Source: Verrucomicrobiia bacterium
GTDB lineage: Bacteria; Verrucomicrobiota; Verrucomicrobiia; Verrucomicrobiales; Akkermansiaceae
NCBI GenBank assembly: GCA_030431475.1
Contig: JAUIJD010000001.1
Coordinates: forward strand, 180,336 to 244,335
Length of the DNA stretch: 64,000 nt
Direction of reading: 5' to 3'
In this document: positions 52,962-61,361 of the stretch, one piece after another
Position numbering within the stretch: position 1 is the first letter of the stretch
Layout: each line of letters starts with the position of its first letter
Made by a program: the position numbers and the translations under genes
Notes under the pieces: model-generated
Database searches by the model: none
What the model saw: only the letters and a program-made list of their open reading frames with translations
Told to the model about the DNA's origin: nothing

Positions 52962-53635
52962 CGCGAAAGGAGTTGCAGCAGGTGCTCGAGCTCGGTGGAG
53001 AAGTCGTCGGAATCTCCGAGCGTCGCGGCGATTTCCTCCTTCACCAGCTCTCCGAGCCGCTGACGCAGCCGGTGGACCGCCGACTTGGTCGCGGCCAGCG
53101 AAACGTCCAGCTCCTTCGCGGTTTCCGCCAGCGGCGGCGCATCCCGCTTGTCCGAAAGGTACGGCGCGAGCGTCGCGAACGGCCGGCCATGGCCCTCCCA
53201 TTCCTCCTTCAGCCGAGCGAGAGAACGGTCGACCAGATCCTCGGCCCAGCGCTTGTCGAAGGCTTCCTCGGGAGAAAGATCGGACGAGGCATCGAGCTCG
53301 TCGCTGACCTCGAGAAACTCGACACCGCCTCCCCGCTTGAGGCGGGACGCCGCCTTGCGGGCGTTGGCCAGATGGTTGCGCACGCTGCCGAGCAGAAAGC
53401 TCCGGAAGCGCCCCTTCTCCCGCTCCGCGCGGGCGAATCCATCGCGCTCCATGAAGTCCCGGAAAAAGTCCTGCGTCAGGTCCTCCGCATCCGCCTCGGA
53501 CACCCCCGCGCGCCGGAGGTAGGCGTGGACCGGTCCCCAGTAGCGCCGGCACAGCTCGTCGAGGGCCTCGGCGGCCGCCGGCTCCCGCACCTTGTCGATC
53601 AAGGTCCAGCGGGTGGTCAAAAACGACGAAGGCAT
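52958..53635 (-). CDS. ECF sigma factor coupled to kinase
   Basis: This is a 225-residue sigma-70 family factor with start ATG 53635 (ATG 53644 would add three residues). The N-terminus FLTTRWTLIDKV is the T-T-R-W opening of ECF sigma factors linked to kinases in Planctomycetota and Verrucomicrobiota. Region 2 has EALDELCRRYWGPVHAYLRR and ADAEDLTQDFFRDFM; region 4 has LAETAKELDVSLAATKSAVHRLRQRLGEL in shortened form. A region after 4 carries LEHLLQLLSR. Its stop overlaps the kinase start, so the two are co-translated and probably form a phospho-regulated signalling unit; that is inference. Confidence 0.88.
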   Translation of the reverse strand: MPSSFLTTRWTLIDKVREPAAAEALDELCRRYWGPVHAYLRRAGVSEADAEDLTQDFFRDFMERDGFARAEREKGRFRSFLLGSVRNHLANARKAASRLKRGGGVEFLEVSDELDASSDLSPEEAFDKRWAEDLVDRSLARLKEEWEGHGRPFATLAPYLSDKRDAPPLAETAKELDVSLAATKSAVHRLRQRLGELVKEEIAATLGDSDDFSTELEHLLQLLSR

Positions 53636-53707
53636 CCGGTCCATCCGCACGCAGCGTAGCGAGGCACCGGAAGCCTCTTCCAGTCCGAATCTTCCGCACC
53701 GGAAGAA

Positions 53708-53746
53708 GAAGGGCCCGGTTTCGCGCATGGCGGAACCGGACCCTTC
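53708..53746 (-). terminator. Terminator after the PDZ protein gene
   Basis: Arms gaaggg-ccggtt-cgc at 53708-53724 and 53730-53746 pair over 15 of 17 positions with a 5-base loop. Read on the minus strand it follows the PDZ gene stop at 53768 by 21 bases and is followed by a T-rich tract (ttcttcttcc). It separates the sigma/anti-sigma/PDZ operon from the ECF/kinase operon. Confidence 0.75.
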
Positions 53747-53767
53747 AGTGCCTCCCTGAAATTCACG

Positions 53768-54772
53768 CTAGTCCTCCGCAGGCGGAGCGGGCGCGTCGTC
53801 TTCCATCTCGTCGAGCGGACGGAAGCGGTTCGGGCCCAGGCGCAGCTGCATCCCGCCGCCCTCGATATCCATGTCGAAGTCGAGCTTCTCGAGTCGCTCA
53901 CGGATGCCGTCCGGGACGGCCGCCTTGTCCTGATCGGTGTCGTAGGGCCCCTCCCACAGGAGTTCGCCATCCTTGTCGTAGACCTTCGCCTCCTTGTGGC
54001 CGTCGCGGCTGAGCATTTCGATCGACCCCTCCTCATCGAGCAGACGGATCGAGCTCTCGGCCCCGAACTGCATGCGCATGGCACCGCCGCCCATCTCCTT
54101 TTGGAGGCGCTGCATCAGTCCCTGTTGCAACTGGTCGGCGAGGCCGCCCTCGTCTTCAAGGCCCTCGAAGGCGCGGAGATTCAGCTCCAGCGCCTCGCGA
54201 ATGAGATCCGCGTGCTTCTCCGGAAGATCCAGGCCTTCGAACGGCTGTCCCGCTTGGCCCATGCCCCCGGCGGGTCCCGCCATCGCTTCGGGCGCCTCTC
54301 CCAGCGTCAGCTTCGCCTTGCGGCGCTCTCCCTGCTGGATCACGCCCAGTTCGATCTCGTCTCCGACGTCGTGGCCGGCGACCACCTGGCGGACCGCCTC
54401 CGGCGAGCCCACGCCGGTGCCGGCGACCTCGTAGAGCACGTCCCCGATCTCCAGACCGGCCTTCTCGGCCGGTCCGCCGGCGACCAGATCCCCGATCACG
54501 ATCCCCTCACCACGTTCGAGCTTCAGGTGGTCGGCAAGAAGCTCCGGCACGGGGTCGAGGATCACCCCGAGGAACGGACGCCCCTCCCCGGCCTGCGGCA
54601 TCGGCAGGGCACCGTTCTCCGCCGGGACCGGCGCGGCCTGGTCGGCGGGCGCCGGCACCGCGGCCGGGGGTGCCTGCGGGGGAAGCGGTTCGGACTCGAC
54701 CGGCGGCTCGATCGCCATCGCGGCCGACGGCATCGCCGCCATCATGAGAAGATTTCGCAAAGTAGGCTTCAT
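53768..54772 (-). CDS. Secreted PDZ domain protein
   Basis: This is a 334-residue protein with a signal peptide (residues ~1-20, NLLMMAAMPSAAMA) and ATG 54772 start. A Pro/Ala linker follows, then a PDZ domain at ~65-160 (GEGRPFLGVILDPVPELLA, GIVIGDLVAGGPAEKAGLEIGD in split form, GEDVEVG-like DEIELGVIQ). The rest is acidic and helical, with RLLDEEGSIEMLSRDGHKE and a YDTDQ region; no protease triad is visible, so it is not a DegP-type protease. It is third in an operon with an ECF sigma factor and a membrane protein; it may sense misfolded envelope proteins. A terminator hairpin follows it. Confidence 0.8.
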   Translation of the reverse strand: MKPTLRNLLMMAAMPSAAMAIEPPVESEPLPPQAPPAAVPAPADQAAPVPAENGALPMPQAGEGRPFLGVILDPVPELLADHLKLERGEGIVIGDLVAGGPAEKAGLEIGDVLYEVAGTGVGSPEAVRQVVAGHDVGDEIELGVIQQGERRKAKLTLGEAPEAMAGPAGGMGQAGQPFEGLDLPEKHADLIREALELNLRAFEGLEDEGGLADQLQQGLMQRLQKEMGGGAMRMQFGAESSIRLLDEEGSIEMLSRDGHKEAKVYDKDGELLWEGPYDTDQDKAAVPDGIRERLEKLDFDMDIEGGGMQLRLGPNRFRPLDEMEDDAPAPPAED

Positions 54773-54850
54773 GGTTCTGATCTGGGTTCCGGGGGTTGAT
54801 CCCGCATTCATACTAGAAGCGTAGTAACTCACGCCCCTTGTCTCGTAAAA

Positions 54851-55489
54851 TCAGTCGATCTCCTCCGGCACCACGAGATACTCGGTGCGCGGCATCTCGG
54901 TCACAACCTCCTCACCCTGTTCGTTGAGCCAGACCACGCGATCCTTGTAGACCACCTTGACCACGCGCACCGCCTGCTCGCCGCCGGCCCACATGCGCCC
55001 CATGTCGCGGGTGTTGCTCACGCCCGACTCGAAGCTCGCGGGCTGGAAGGTCGCCGGATCGGCGGTCACGGCCGGAGCCGTCCGCACCGGCGTGGACTCG
55101 GCGACATTCGGAGCGACGTCTTCACCACCCGGATTGACCATCAGGGCGGCGAGCCCTCCGGCGATCGCCACGGCGGCGGCCGCAGCCCACGGCATCTTGC
55201 GGGACCGCTCCGGCGCCGCCCCCCTCGCATTCGGGAAGGGCACGACCTTCGAGGCGGACTCCGGAAACGGGAGCTTTTCAAGCACCGTCATCAGCGCCGC
55301 CATGGTGGACTCGCGCGGAGCCGCGGGAGTGAGCGATCCGAGTTCGCCCTCGGTCGCCCGCTGCTCCGGAGCGAGCTCGCCGGCATGGCCTTCGACGGCC
55401 CGGACGAGCCGATCGGCAAGACCGGCATCCAGTGCCGCCGGCTGCAGTGCCGCCAACTCCGCTTCTAGCTTCTGGATCTCAGGTTGCAT
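54851..55489 (-). CDS. Single-pass membrane protein, putative anti-sigma factor
   Basis: This is a 212-residue protein with an acidic, helical N-terminal ~95 residues (KLEAELAALQPAALDAGLAD), a transmembrane helix at ~100-118 (WAAAAAVAIAGGLAALM) and a ~95-residue outer part (VYKDRVVWLNEQGEEVV). No zinc-binding HxxxCxxC motif is present, so it is not a ZAS-type anti-sigma. Position (2 bases after the sigma gene, and before the PDZ gene) is the main evidence for an anti-sigma role. The family was not recognised. Confidence 0.65.
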   Translation of the reverse strand: MQPEIQKLEAELAALQPAALDAGLADRLVRAVEGHAGELAPEQRATEGELGSLTPAAPRESTMAALMTVLEKLPFPESASKVVPFPNARGAAPERSRKMPWAAAAAVAIAGGLAALMVNPGGEDVAPNVAESTPVRTAPAVTADPATFQPASFESGVSNTRDMGRMWAGGEQAVRVVKVVYKDRVVWLNEQGEEVVTEMPRTEYLVVPEEID

Positions 55490-55491
55490 GG

Positions 55492-56094
55492 TCAGATGGA
55501 AAGGTCTCCCCGGCGACGGGCGCCGCTCAGTTTCTTTCGCAGGGCTTCAAGTCCGTAGCGATACCGTGAGGCCGCCGTGTTTGGAGAAATCTCGAGTGCC
55601 TCGCCGATCTCGGCGAAGGTCCGCTCGCCCCAGATCTTCATCAGGATCACCTCGGAGAACTTCCCCGGCAGGTCCTTGAGCCCGCCCTCGATCAGGTTCC
55701 GGGTCTCCTCGTCGGATTCGTCGCCCGCGAACCACGGATGCTCACCCTCCTCCCGGTCCTCGTCGATCCCGCCGTGGGCGACGTCCTCCCGCCGCTTGCG
55801 CCGGTCGTCCCGGCGACCGAGGTCGATCGAAAGACGACGCAGGGTCGTGTAGAGGTAGGGCATCCAGGCTTCCTGACCGCCGGAGAACTCGTTGGCCTCG
55901 AGCTTTTCGACCAGCTTCACCAATGCATCCTGCAGGATGTCCTCCGCGTCCTCCTGCGAACGGGTTTGCTGTCGGGCAAACAACAGCAGCCGCGGCCCGT
56001 TCTCTTCGAGCCACGTTCTCCAGTCGCTTGCCGGAAGCGGTTTGTTCACGCTCGTTGCCGATGCCACGTCGTCTTCGGAATCCCCGGGGTTCAT
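55492..56094 (-). CDS. ECF-type RNA polymerase sigma factor
   Basis: This is a 200-residue sigma-70 family factor from ATG 56094. Region 2 has RLLLFARQQTRSQEDAEDIL and LQDALVKLVEKL, with MPYLYTTLRRLSIDLGRR. An acidic linker (EDREEGEHPWFAGDESDEE) separates it from region 4: LPGKFSEVILMKIWGERTFAEIGEALE and SPNTAASRYRYGLEALRKKL. It heads an operon with the membrane protein (2-base gap) and the PDZ protein, a layout like an envelope-stress sigma system. The uvrA stop ends 41 bases upstream. Confidence 0.88.
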   Translation of the reverse strand: MNPGDSEDDVASATSVNKPLPASDWRTWLEENGPRLLLFARQQTRSQEDAEDILQDALVKLVEKLEANEFSGGQEAWMPYLYTTLRRLSIDLGRRDDRRKRREDVAHGGIDEDREEGEHPWFAGDESDEETRNLIEGGLKDLPGKFSEVILMKIWGERTFAEIGEALEISPNTAASRYRYGLEALRKKLSGARRRGDLSI

Positions 56095-56135
56095 GATGCA
56101 AGCGTCGCGATCGGGAGGAGCTGTCTTTCGATTCC

Positions 56136-58952
56136 TCAGGAAAAGTTGGCCGCCAGCGCGCGGCCGGTGGCCGACTCCGGGATCTTCGAGATCGCCGCGG
56201 GCGTGCCTTCGGCCACCAGGCATCCCCCGTTCCGGCCTCCGCCGGGTCCGAGATCGATCACGTGATCGGCGGCGGCGATGACGTCGAGGTGGTGCTCGAC
56301 CACCAGCACGCTGTGCCCGGCGTCCCGCAGACGGGCGAAGGCCGCGAGCAGGCGGTCGACGTCGCCGAAGTGAAGCCCGGTCGTCGGTTCATCGAAAAAG
56401 TAGAAGGTGTGGGGAGCCGCCGGGCGGGAGAGCTCGACCGCCAGTTTCAGCCGCTGCGCCTCACCGCCGGACAGGGTGTTGGCCGGTTGACCGAGCCGCA
56501 GGTAGCCGAGCCCGAGGTCCTCCATCACCCCGAGCAGGGCCGCCAGCTTCGGCACCGCGGCGAACACCTGCCGGGCCTCCGAGACCCCGAGGTCGAGCAC
56601 CTGCGAAACGTCGAGTCCCTTGAAGGTCACCTCCAGCGTCTCGCGGTTGAATCGACGACCGCCACACGCCGTGCATTCGACCCAGGCATCCGGGAGAAAG
56701 TGCATCTCGACCTTCAGGCGCCCCGCCCCTTCGCAGCGCTCGCACCTCCCGCCGCGCGTATTGAAACTGAAACGGCCGGGACCGTAGCCGCGCTGGCGCG
56801 ACATCGGCAGCTTCGCGAAAAGCGCCCGGATCAGGTCGAAGGCACCGGTGAAGGTCGCCGGATTCGATCGCGGACTCCGCCCGATCGGCGACTGGTCGAC
56901 GATCACCGCCTTGCCGATCTGCTCCATCCCCTCGATCTCATCGTGCGCGCCCGGTCGCTCGGTCGATCCATGGAAACGCCGCTTCAAGGCCCGCATCAGG
57001 ATGTCGTCCGCGAGCGTCGACTTGCCACTCCCACTGGGGCCGGTGAGACAGCAGATGCCTCCCAGCGGAATGCGGACGTCGAGATCCCGCAGGTTGTTCT
57101 CGCGCGCCCCGCGGATCACCAACTCCCCCTCCAGCCCCAGCGGGCGCCCTCCCGCGGGCAGCGACGCGTTCCGGGCAAGCCATTGCATGGTCGGCGACTC
57201 CGCCACCTCCTCCGGCCGCCCGTTCGCGAGGAGGCTCCCGCCTTCGGCACCCGCTCCGGGACCGAGTTCGACCAGCCAGTCCGCCGCCCGGATCACCGAC
57301 GCATCATGCTCGACGACGATCACCGTGTTGCCGCGCTCCCGCAGCCGCTCCAGCGCCCGGATCAATCGCCCCGTGTCTTCGGCGTGCAGGCCGATGCTCG
57401 GTTCGTCGAGCACGTAGAGCACCCCGGTCAGGCCGACCCCGAGCTGCGTCGCCAGCCGGATGCGCTGGGCTTCTCCTCCGGAAAGCGTGCCGCTGGCCCG
57501 GTCCAAGCCCAGATACCCCAGGCCGACGTCGCCGAGAAACGACAGGCGCTCGCGGAGTTCGGAAACCAGTCGCCCACACACCGCCGCCCGATCCTCGGGC
57601 AGCTTCACCCCTTCCAGCCACTCCAGAGCCTCCTCCACCGGCAACGAACAGAAATCCTGAATGCCCAGCCACCGGTCCCCTTCGATCCGGACGGCGAGAA
57701 GCTCCGGCTTGAGGCGTCGCCCCCGACACCGCCGGCACGGCCGCTCCGACATCACCCGGAGAATCCGCCGCCGCACCGCTTCCGACCGCGCCTGCCGCAG
57801 CTTCCGCTCGGCCTCGACGCAGAGCCCCTCGTATTTCTTCACCTGAGGCTTCTTCTCCGCCCCCACCTTCCAGCCGGTCTCCATCGTCCCTCCGAAGAAA
57901 AGCAACTCACGAGCCTCGGGAGGCAGATCTCCGGGACGGGCGTCCTGCTCGAGATCGAACATCCTCAGCAGCGCTTCCAGTTCGACCGCGAGCATCTTCT
58001 CGCGTCGGGCCTTCGGCTTCCACCAGCCAGTGATGGCCCCGTCGAGCAACGCCTTGTCCGGATCCCCCACCACCAGATCCGGATCGCAGAACCGCTCGGT
58101 GCCGAGTCCTTCGCAGGCCGGGCAGGCCCCGAGATGCGAGTTGAAGGAGAAATGCCGGGGACTGAGCTCACCAATGGTGAACCCCGTCGCCGGATTCCGG
58201 AAACTCGTCTGGAACGACCGCTCCTCCCAGGCCTCCGCCCCCGGTGACTGCACCATCACCCGGGCCTCGCTGCCGCAGATCCGCAGCACCGTTTCAACCG
58301 AGTCCGCCAGGCGCGAGGCCACGCCGTCCCTCACCACCACCCGATCGACCACGACCTCGACGCCCGCCGGCCGCTCCGGCCACGAGGCCTCGGCCTCCTC
58401 CAGATCGAGGATCTCTCCATCCACCCGGACCCGCACGAACCCCTGCCGGCGCAGGTCGCCGATCAGGCGCTCGCCATCGACGGCCTCCTCCTTCGGCACC
58501 GGGGCGAGCAGGATCAACCTGGTCCGCTCGGGCTCCTCGAGCAGGGCCTCGACCATGTCGGCCGACGTCATCCGCTCCAGACGCTCGCCGGTGTCGGGAT
58601 CGTGCGGGGTTCCCGCCGCCGCCCACAGCACGCGCAGATGCTCGTAAAGCTCGGTCACGGTGGCCACGGTCGACCGCGGATTGAGCCCCCCGCCCCGCTG
58701 CTCGATCGCGATCGCCGGACTCAAGCCGTCGATTCCATCGACCTCCGGCTTCTCGAGCTGGTCGAGAAACTGGCGCGCGTAGGCCGACAGCGACTCGATG
58801 AAACGCCGCTGCCCCTCCGCGAAGAGCGTGTGGAAAGCCAGCGACGACTTTCCACTGCCGCTCGGCCCCGTCATCACCACCAGCTTTCCCGACGGGATCT
58901 CGAGATCGAGATTCCTCAGGTTGTGCTGCCTCGCTCCACGAATGCGGATCAC
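56136..58952 (-). CDS. uvrA: Excinuclease ABC subunit A (UvrA), with altered first zinc site
   Basis: This 938-residue DNA damage-recognition ATPase works with UvrB and UvrC. The GTG at 58952 (IRIRGARQHNLRN) was chosen because it aligns the zinc residue numbers with E. coli; ATG 59012 overlaps the divergent trpF start and repeat sequence. Two ABC ATPase modules are present: P-loops GPSGSGKSS (29-37) and a second in LTGPSGSGKSTLA, with LSGGEAQRIRLA and LSGGEAQRLKLA signatures. The second zinc site (CERCEGAGRLKVEM, CTACGG) is intact. In the first site, residues 253 and 256 are Asn and Thr in place of Cys, while Cys277 and Cys280 remain. The UvrB-binding region is retained. Length matches the classical UvrA. 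Confidence 0.92.
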   Translation of the reverse strand: MIRIRGARQHNLRNLDLEIPSGKLVVMTGPSGSGKSSLAFHTLFAEGQRRFIESLSAYARQFLDQLEKPEVDGIDGLSPAIAIEQRGGGLNPRSTVATVTELYEHLRVLWAAAGTPHDPDTGERLERMTSADMVEALLEEPERTRLILLAPVPKEEAVDGERLIGDLRRQGFVRVRVDGEILDLEEAEASWPERPAGVEVVVDRVVVRDGVASRLADSVETVLRICGSEARVMVQSPGAEAWEERSFQTSFRNPATGFTIGELSPRHFSFNSHLGACPACEGLGTERFCDPDLVVGDPDKALLDGAITGWWKPKARREKMLAVELEALLRMFDLEQDARPGDLPPEARELLFFGGTMETGWKVGAEKKPQVKKYEGLCVEAERKLRQARSEAVRRRILRVMSERPCRRCRGRRLKPELLAVRIEGDRWLGIQDFCSLPVEEALEWLEGVKLPEDRAAVCGRLVSELRERLSFLGDVGLGYLGLDRASGTLSGGEAQRIRLATQLGVGLTGVLYVLDEPSIGLHAEDTGRLIRALERLRERGNTVIVVEHDASVIRAADWLVELGPGAGAEGGSLLANGRPEEVAESPTMQWLARNASLPAGGRPLGLEGELVIRGARENNLRDLDVRIPLGGICCLTGPSGSGKSTLADDILMRALKRRFHGSTERPGAHDEIEGMEQIGKAVIVDQSPIGRSPRSNPATFTGAFDLIRALFAKLPMSRQRGYGPGRFSFNTRGGRCERCEGAGRLKVEMHFLPDAWVECTACGGRRFNRETLEVTFKGLDVSQVLDLGVSEARQVFAAVPKLAALLGVMEDLGLGYLRLGQPANTLSGGEAQRLKLAVELSRPAAPHTFYFFDEPTTGLHFGDVDRLLAAFARLRDAGHSVLVVEHHLDVIAAADHVIDLGPGGGRNGGCLVAEGTPAAISKIPESATGRALAANFS

Positions 58953-58984
58953 CCGCGCAGCATCCGTTTTCCTCCGTTGATGTT

Positions 58985-59007
58985 TGAAGTTTAAAGTTCG
59001 AAGTTTC
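58985..59007. repeat. Three-unit heptanucleotide repeat between uvrA and trpF
   Basis: tttgaag, tttaaag, ttcgaag run head to tail at about 58983-59003, and a partial ttt follows. It fills the gap between divergent uvrA and trpF. The pattern is AT-rich against its surroundings. It belongs with the other 7-base arrays in this window in period but not in word. Confidence 0.5.
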
Positions 59008-59010
59008 GGC

Positions 59011-59670
59011 ATGCCGACTTCCCTCTTCGATCCCGCCGGCCCGTCGCTGAAGATCTGCGGCGTCACCACCGCCGCCGACGCCGCCCGCCTCGCCGAGCTC
59101 GGAGTCGATGCGCTCGGGGCGAACTTCTGGCCGAAATCGAAGCGCTACCTCGACCCCACCACCGCCGGCTTCCTGCGCGACCTGAACGGCCGCATCCTGC
59201 GGGTCGGCGTCTTCGTGAACGCCGCGACCGACCTGCCGGTGTCCCTCTTCAGGGATGGCCTGATCGACGTCGTGCAGTTGCACGGCGACGAACCCGAAAG
59301 CGACATCCCCCTCATTCAGGAACATGGGATCCCGGTGATCCGAGCTCTGGCGGTCGACGAAGACGGGGCCCTCCCCTCCGTCGATGAGTTCCAAGCCGAG
59401 GCCGTGCTCCTCGATGCCCACGCGCCGGGCGTCTACGGCGGCACCGGCAAGACCATCGACTGGGCCGCCGCCGGAGGCTTCGTGAACCATCACCCCGGCC
59501 TGCCCGTGATCCTCGCCGGGGGCATCACTCCGGACAACGCCGACGATGCGCTCCGGACCGTCCGGCCAGCCGCGATCGATATCGCCTCCGGCGCCGAGTC
59601 CGCTCCGGGCATCAAGGACTTCCAGAAGGTCGAGTCGCTGCTCGCCACCGTCCGCCGATTCAAAGTGTAG
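59011..59670 (+). CDS. trpF: Phosphoribosylanthranilate isomerase
   Basis: This 219-residue TIM-barrel enzyme of tryptophan synthesis isomerises phosphoribosylanthranilate to CdRP. The family marks are LKICGVTTAADA with the catalytic Cys16, DALGANFWPKSKRY (the F-x-x-x-S-x-R-x motif in W-form), VVQLHGDE, and LAGGITPDNADDAL. DIASGAESAPGIKD (S-G-x-E-x-x-P-G-x-K-D) ends the phosphate-binding site. ATG 59011 was chosen. No other trp gene lies in the window. The gene is divergent from uvrA and has a short heptad repeat right before it. Confidence 0.93.
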   Translation: MPTSLFDPAGPSLKICGVTTAADAARLAELGVDALGANFWPKSKRYLDPTTAGFLRDLNGRILRVGVFVNAATDLPVSLFRDGLIDVVQLHGDEPESDIPLIQEHGIPVIRALAVDEDGALPSVDEFQAEAVLLDAHAPGVYGGTGKTIDWAAAGGFVNHHPGLPVILAGGITPDNADDALRTVRPAAIDIASGAESAPGIKDFQKVESLLATVRRFKV

Positions 59671-59706
59671 CCGTCATTCCGGGGGATCATCCCTGGTCGG
59701 GACGAG

Positions 59707-60330
59707 TCACCCTTCCCCCCGCCACGCCGAGATCTCTCCCTCGCCCTGATACATCAGCAGCACCGACCCCTCGTCGCCGAGATACGAGAAAAGCTGCGCC
59801 ATGAACTCCTCCTCGTCCGGCCACGGATAGACGAAGAACAGATCGACCTCCGCCGGATCGAGAAACTCGAACATCGGCATCTCAGCCGCCGGTCCACCCG
59901 GCACCACCAGGTCCTTTCCGCCCATGCCCTGCACGACTTCGTAGCCCTCGGGCAGATAGCTGCCGTGGTGGATGGTGAAATCCAGCCCCTGATCATCGCG
60001 CAGCGCCCGCGCCCGGCGGCAGAGTTCCTCCTCCCACTCGATCCCGCTGGCTTCGAAGCCGAGAAGATTCGCCAGTCCCGCCGCGATGCCAAAGCCGCAG
60101 CCTAGCTCGCAGAACCGCCGCCCGCGCAGCTGGTGGCTCACCACCAGCGACTCGATCGCCCGGTAGACGACGACCGGATCACTGGGCACGTAGCGGTAGT
60201 AGCGACGCCCCAGACCCTCGCCGTAGAAGTCCGACGAGACCTTCTCGGTGGCGTCGAGCCAGTCGTGGATCTCATCCGGCAACTCGCCTTCCGCCGGCTT
60301 CAGCGGAATCTCCTCGAGTCCGTCGATCAC
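59707..60330 (-). CDS. Class I SAM-dependent methyltransferase
   Basis: This is a 207-residue protein, GTG start at 60330 overlapping the ROK gene stop (GTGA). A typical SAM-binding motif I is FCELGCGFGIAAGLANLLGF, followed by the acidic ASGIEWEEELCRRA. The C-terminal half has DLFFVYPWPDEEEFMAQLF and LLMYQGEGE. The N-terminal ~65 residues, with HDWLDATEKVSSDFYGEGLGRRYYRYVPSDP, resemble no named family I know. The substrate is unknown. A larger in-frame opening is antisense-derived and rejected. Coupling to a ROK kinase suggests sugar or small-molecule chemistry, but that is weak. Confidence 0.75.
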   Translation of the reverse strand: MIDGLEEIPLKPAEGELPDEIHDWLDATEKVSSDFYGEGLGRRYYRYVPSDPVVVYRAIESLVVSHQLRGRRFCELGCGFGIAAGLANLLGFEASGIEWEEELCRRARALRDDQGLDFTIHHGSYLPEGYEVVQGMGGKDLVVPGGPAAEMPMFEFLDPAEVDLFFVYPWPDEEEFMAQLFSYLGDEGSVLLMYQGEGEISAWRGEG

Positions 60331-61361
60331 TTCTCCTGCTCCTGATAGAGGACCACCAGCGCCGCTCCGATCGCCTGCGAGAGTTCGCCGAGCGCCGCCT
60401 CGACCACCTTCAACCGCTCCTTCTGCACCGGCCACACGTAGTCCCGCGCGACCTCGCGCATGATGCCGAGATAGCGTTCGCGGAACTCCGGCGAAGTCGC
60501 CTCCGGGTCGATCAATCCGCCGCCCACCACGAACACATCGGGGTCCACCGCCATTGCCAGCGTCCCGATCAGGAAGCCCATCGCCCTCGCCTGGAAATCG
60601 AACAACTCCAGGGCCAGTTCGTCACCCTCCTGGGCCAGTCCGCGAAGCGGCAGGATCCGTTCTTTCGGCGTCCCCTCCTTCTTCGCCAGGGGATGATCCG
60701 GATAGCGGTCCAGCGCGTCCTCGAAAAGATACGGAAGCCCTGCGAGGCTGGTGTACATCTCGAAGCATCCCCAATCGCGCCCGCAGCCGCAGCGATAGGG
60801 CTTCGCACCGAGCATCTGCAGCGGCGCCGGCATGTGACCGACCTCCATCCCGGAGATCGTCGCACCCTCCAGCGGCAGGCCCTTGGCATCGACGTAGGCA
60901 CCCCCGAGGCCCGACCCAGGCGCCAGCAGCACCACGCTGCCGCCGCCCGACGCCCTCACCCGCGCCGCCTCCGCGACGCCGGCGAAATTGCCGTCGTTGC
61001 CCATCACCATCGGCAGCTTGCGCCCGCAGCGCTTCTCGGCGGCCTCGCCCAGATCGTCGAGCACGTGCCAGCCGGTGAAGGTGTCCGGCAGGTTGGGCGA
61101 ATCGCCCATCACGCCGTAGGCGAGATACGGGCCCGGCACCGAGACCCCAATGCCCGCCACCTGCTCCCAGGTCAGCCCGTTGCGTTCGAGAAAACGCGCC
61201 GTCCCGTCCATCCAGCCGGCGATCACCCCCTCGGGCCCGCCCTCCGATCCGGTCGGCTGCTGCTGCAGGTCCATCGAGACAATCGTCCCGTTGTCCCGCA
61301 CCGCCGCGATTTTCGAGGTCGTCGCCCCGCCGTCGATGCCGATGTAGATCGCCTCACTCAT
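60327..61361 (-). CDS. ROK family sugar kinase
   Basis: This is a 344-residue ROK (repressor/ORF/kinase) protein lacking the N-terminal DNA-binding domain, so an enzyme. The phosphate-binding loop is YIGIDGGATTSKIAAV with Asp10. The nucleotide part has VVLLAPGSGLGGAYVDAKG. The ROK zinc site is GCGRDWGCFEMYTS, CxCGxxGCxE in this lineage. The rest matches glucokinase-like members. Glucose, N-acetylmannosamine or a similar sugar is likely; the specificity is open. ATG 61361 was chosen; the longer ORF upstream is not supported. The methyltransferase follows with a 4-base overlap. Confidence 0.88.
   Translation of the reverse strand: MSEAIYIGIDGGATTSKIAAVRDNGTIVSMDLQQQPTGSEGGPEGVIAGWMDGTARFLERNGLTWEQVAGIGVSVPGPYLAYGVMGDSPNLPDTFTGWHVLDDLGEAAEKRCGRKLPMVMGNDGNFAGVAEAARVRASGGGSVVLLAPGSGLGGAYVDAKGLPLEGATISGMEVGHMPAPLQMLGAKPYRCGCGRDWGCFEMYTSLAGLPYLFEDALDRYPDHPLAKKEGTPKERILPLRGLAQEGDELALELFDFQARAMGFLIGTLAMAVDPDVFVVGGGLIDPEATSPEFRERYLGIMREVARDYVWPVQKERLKVVEAALGELSQAIGAALVVLYQEQEK

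Noticed and set aside
58953..59012. ATG 59012 as uvrA start
   Set aside because: It would overlap the trpF start and translate the heptad repeat; the GTG at 58952 gives the canonical N-terminus.
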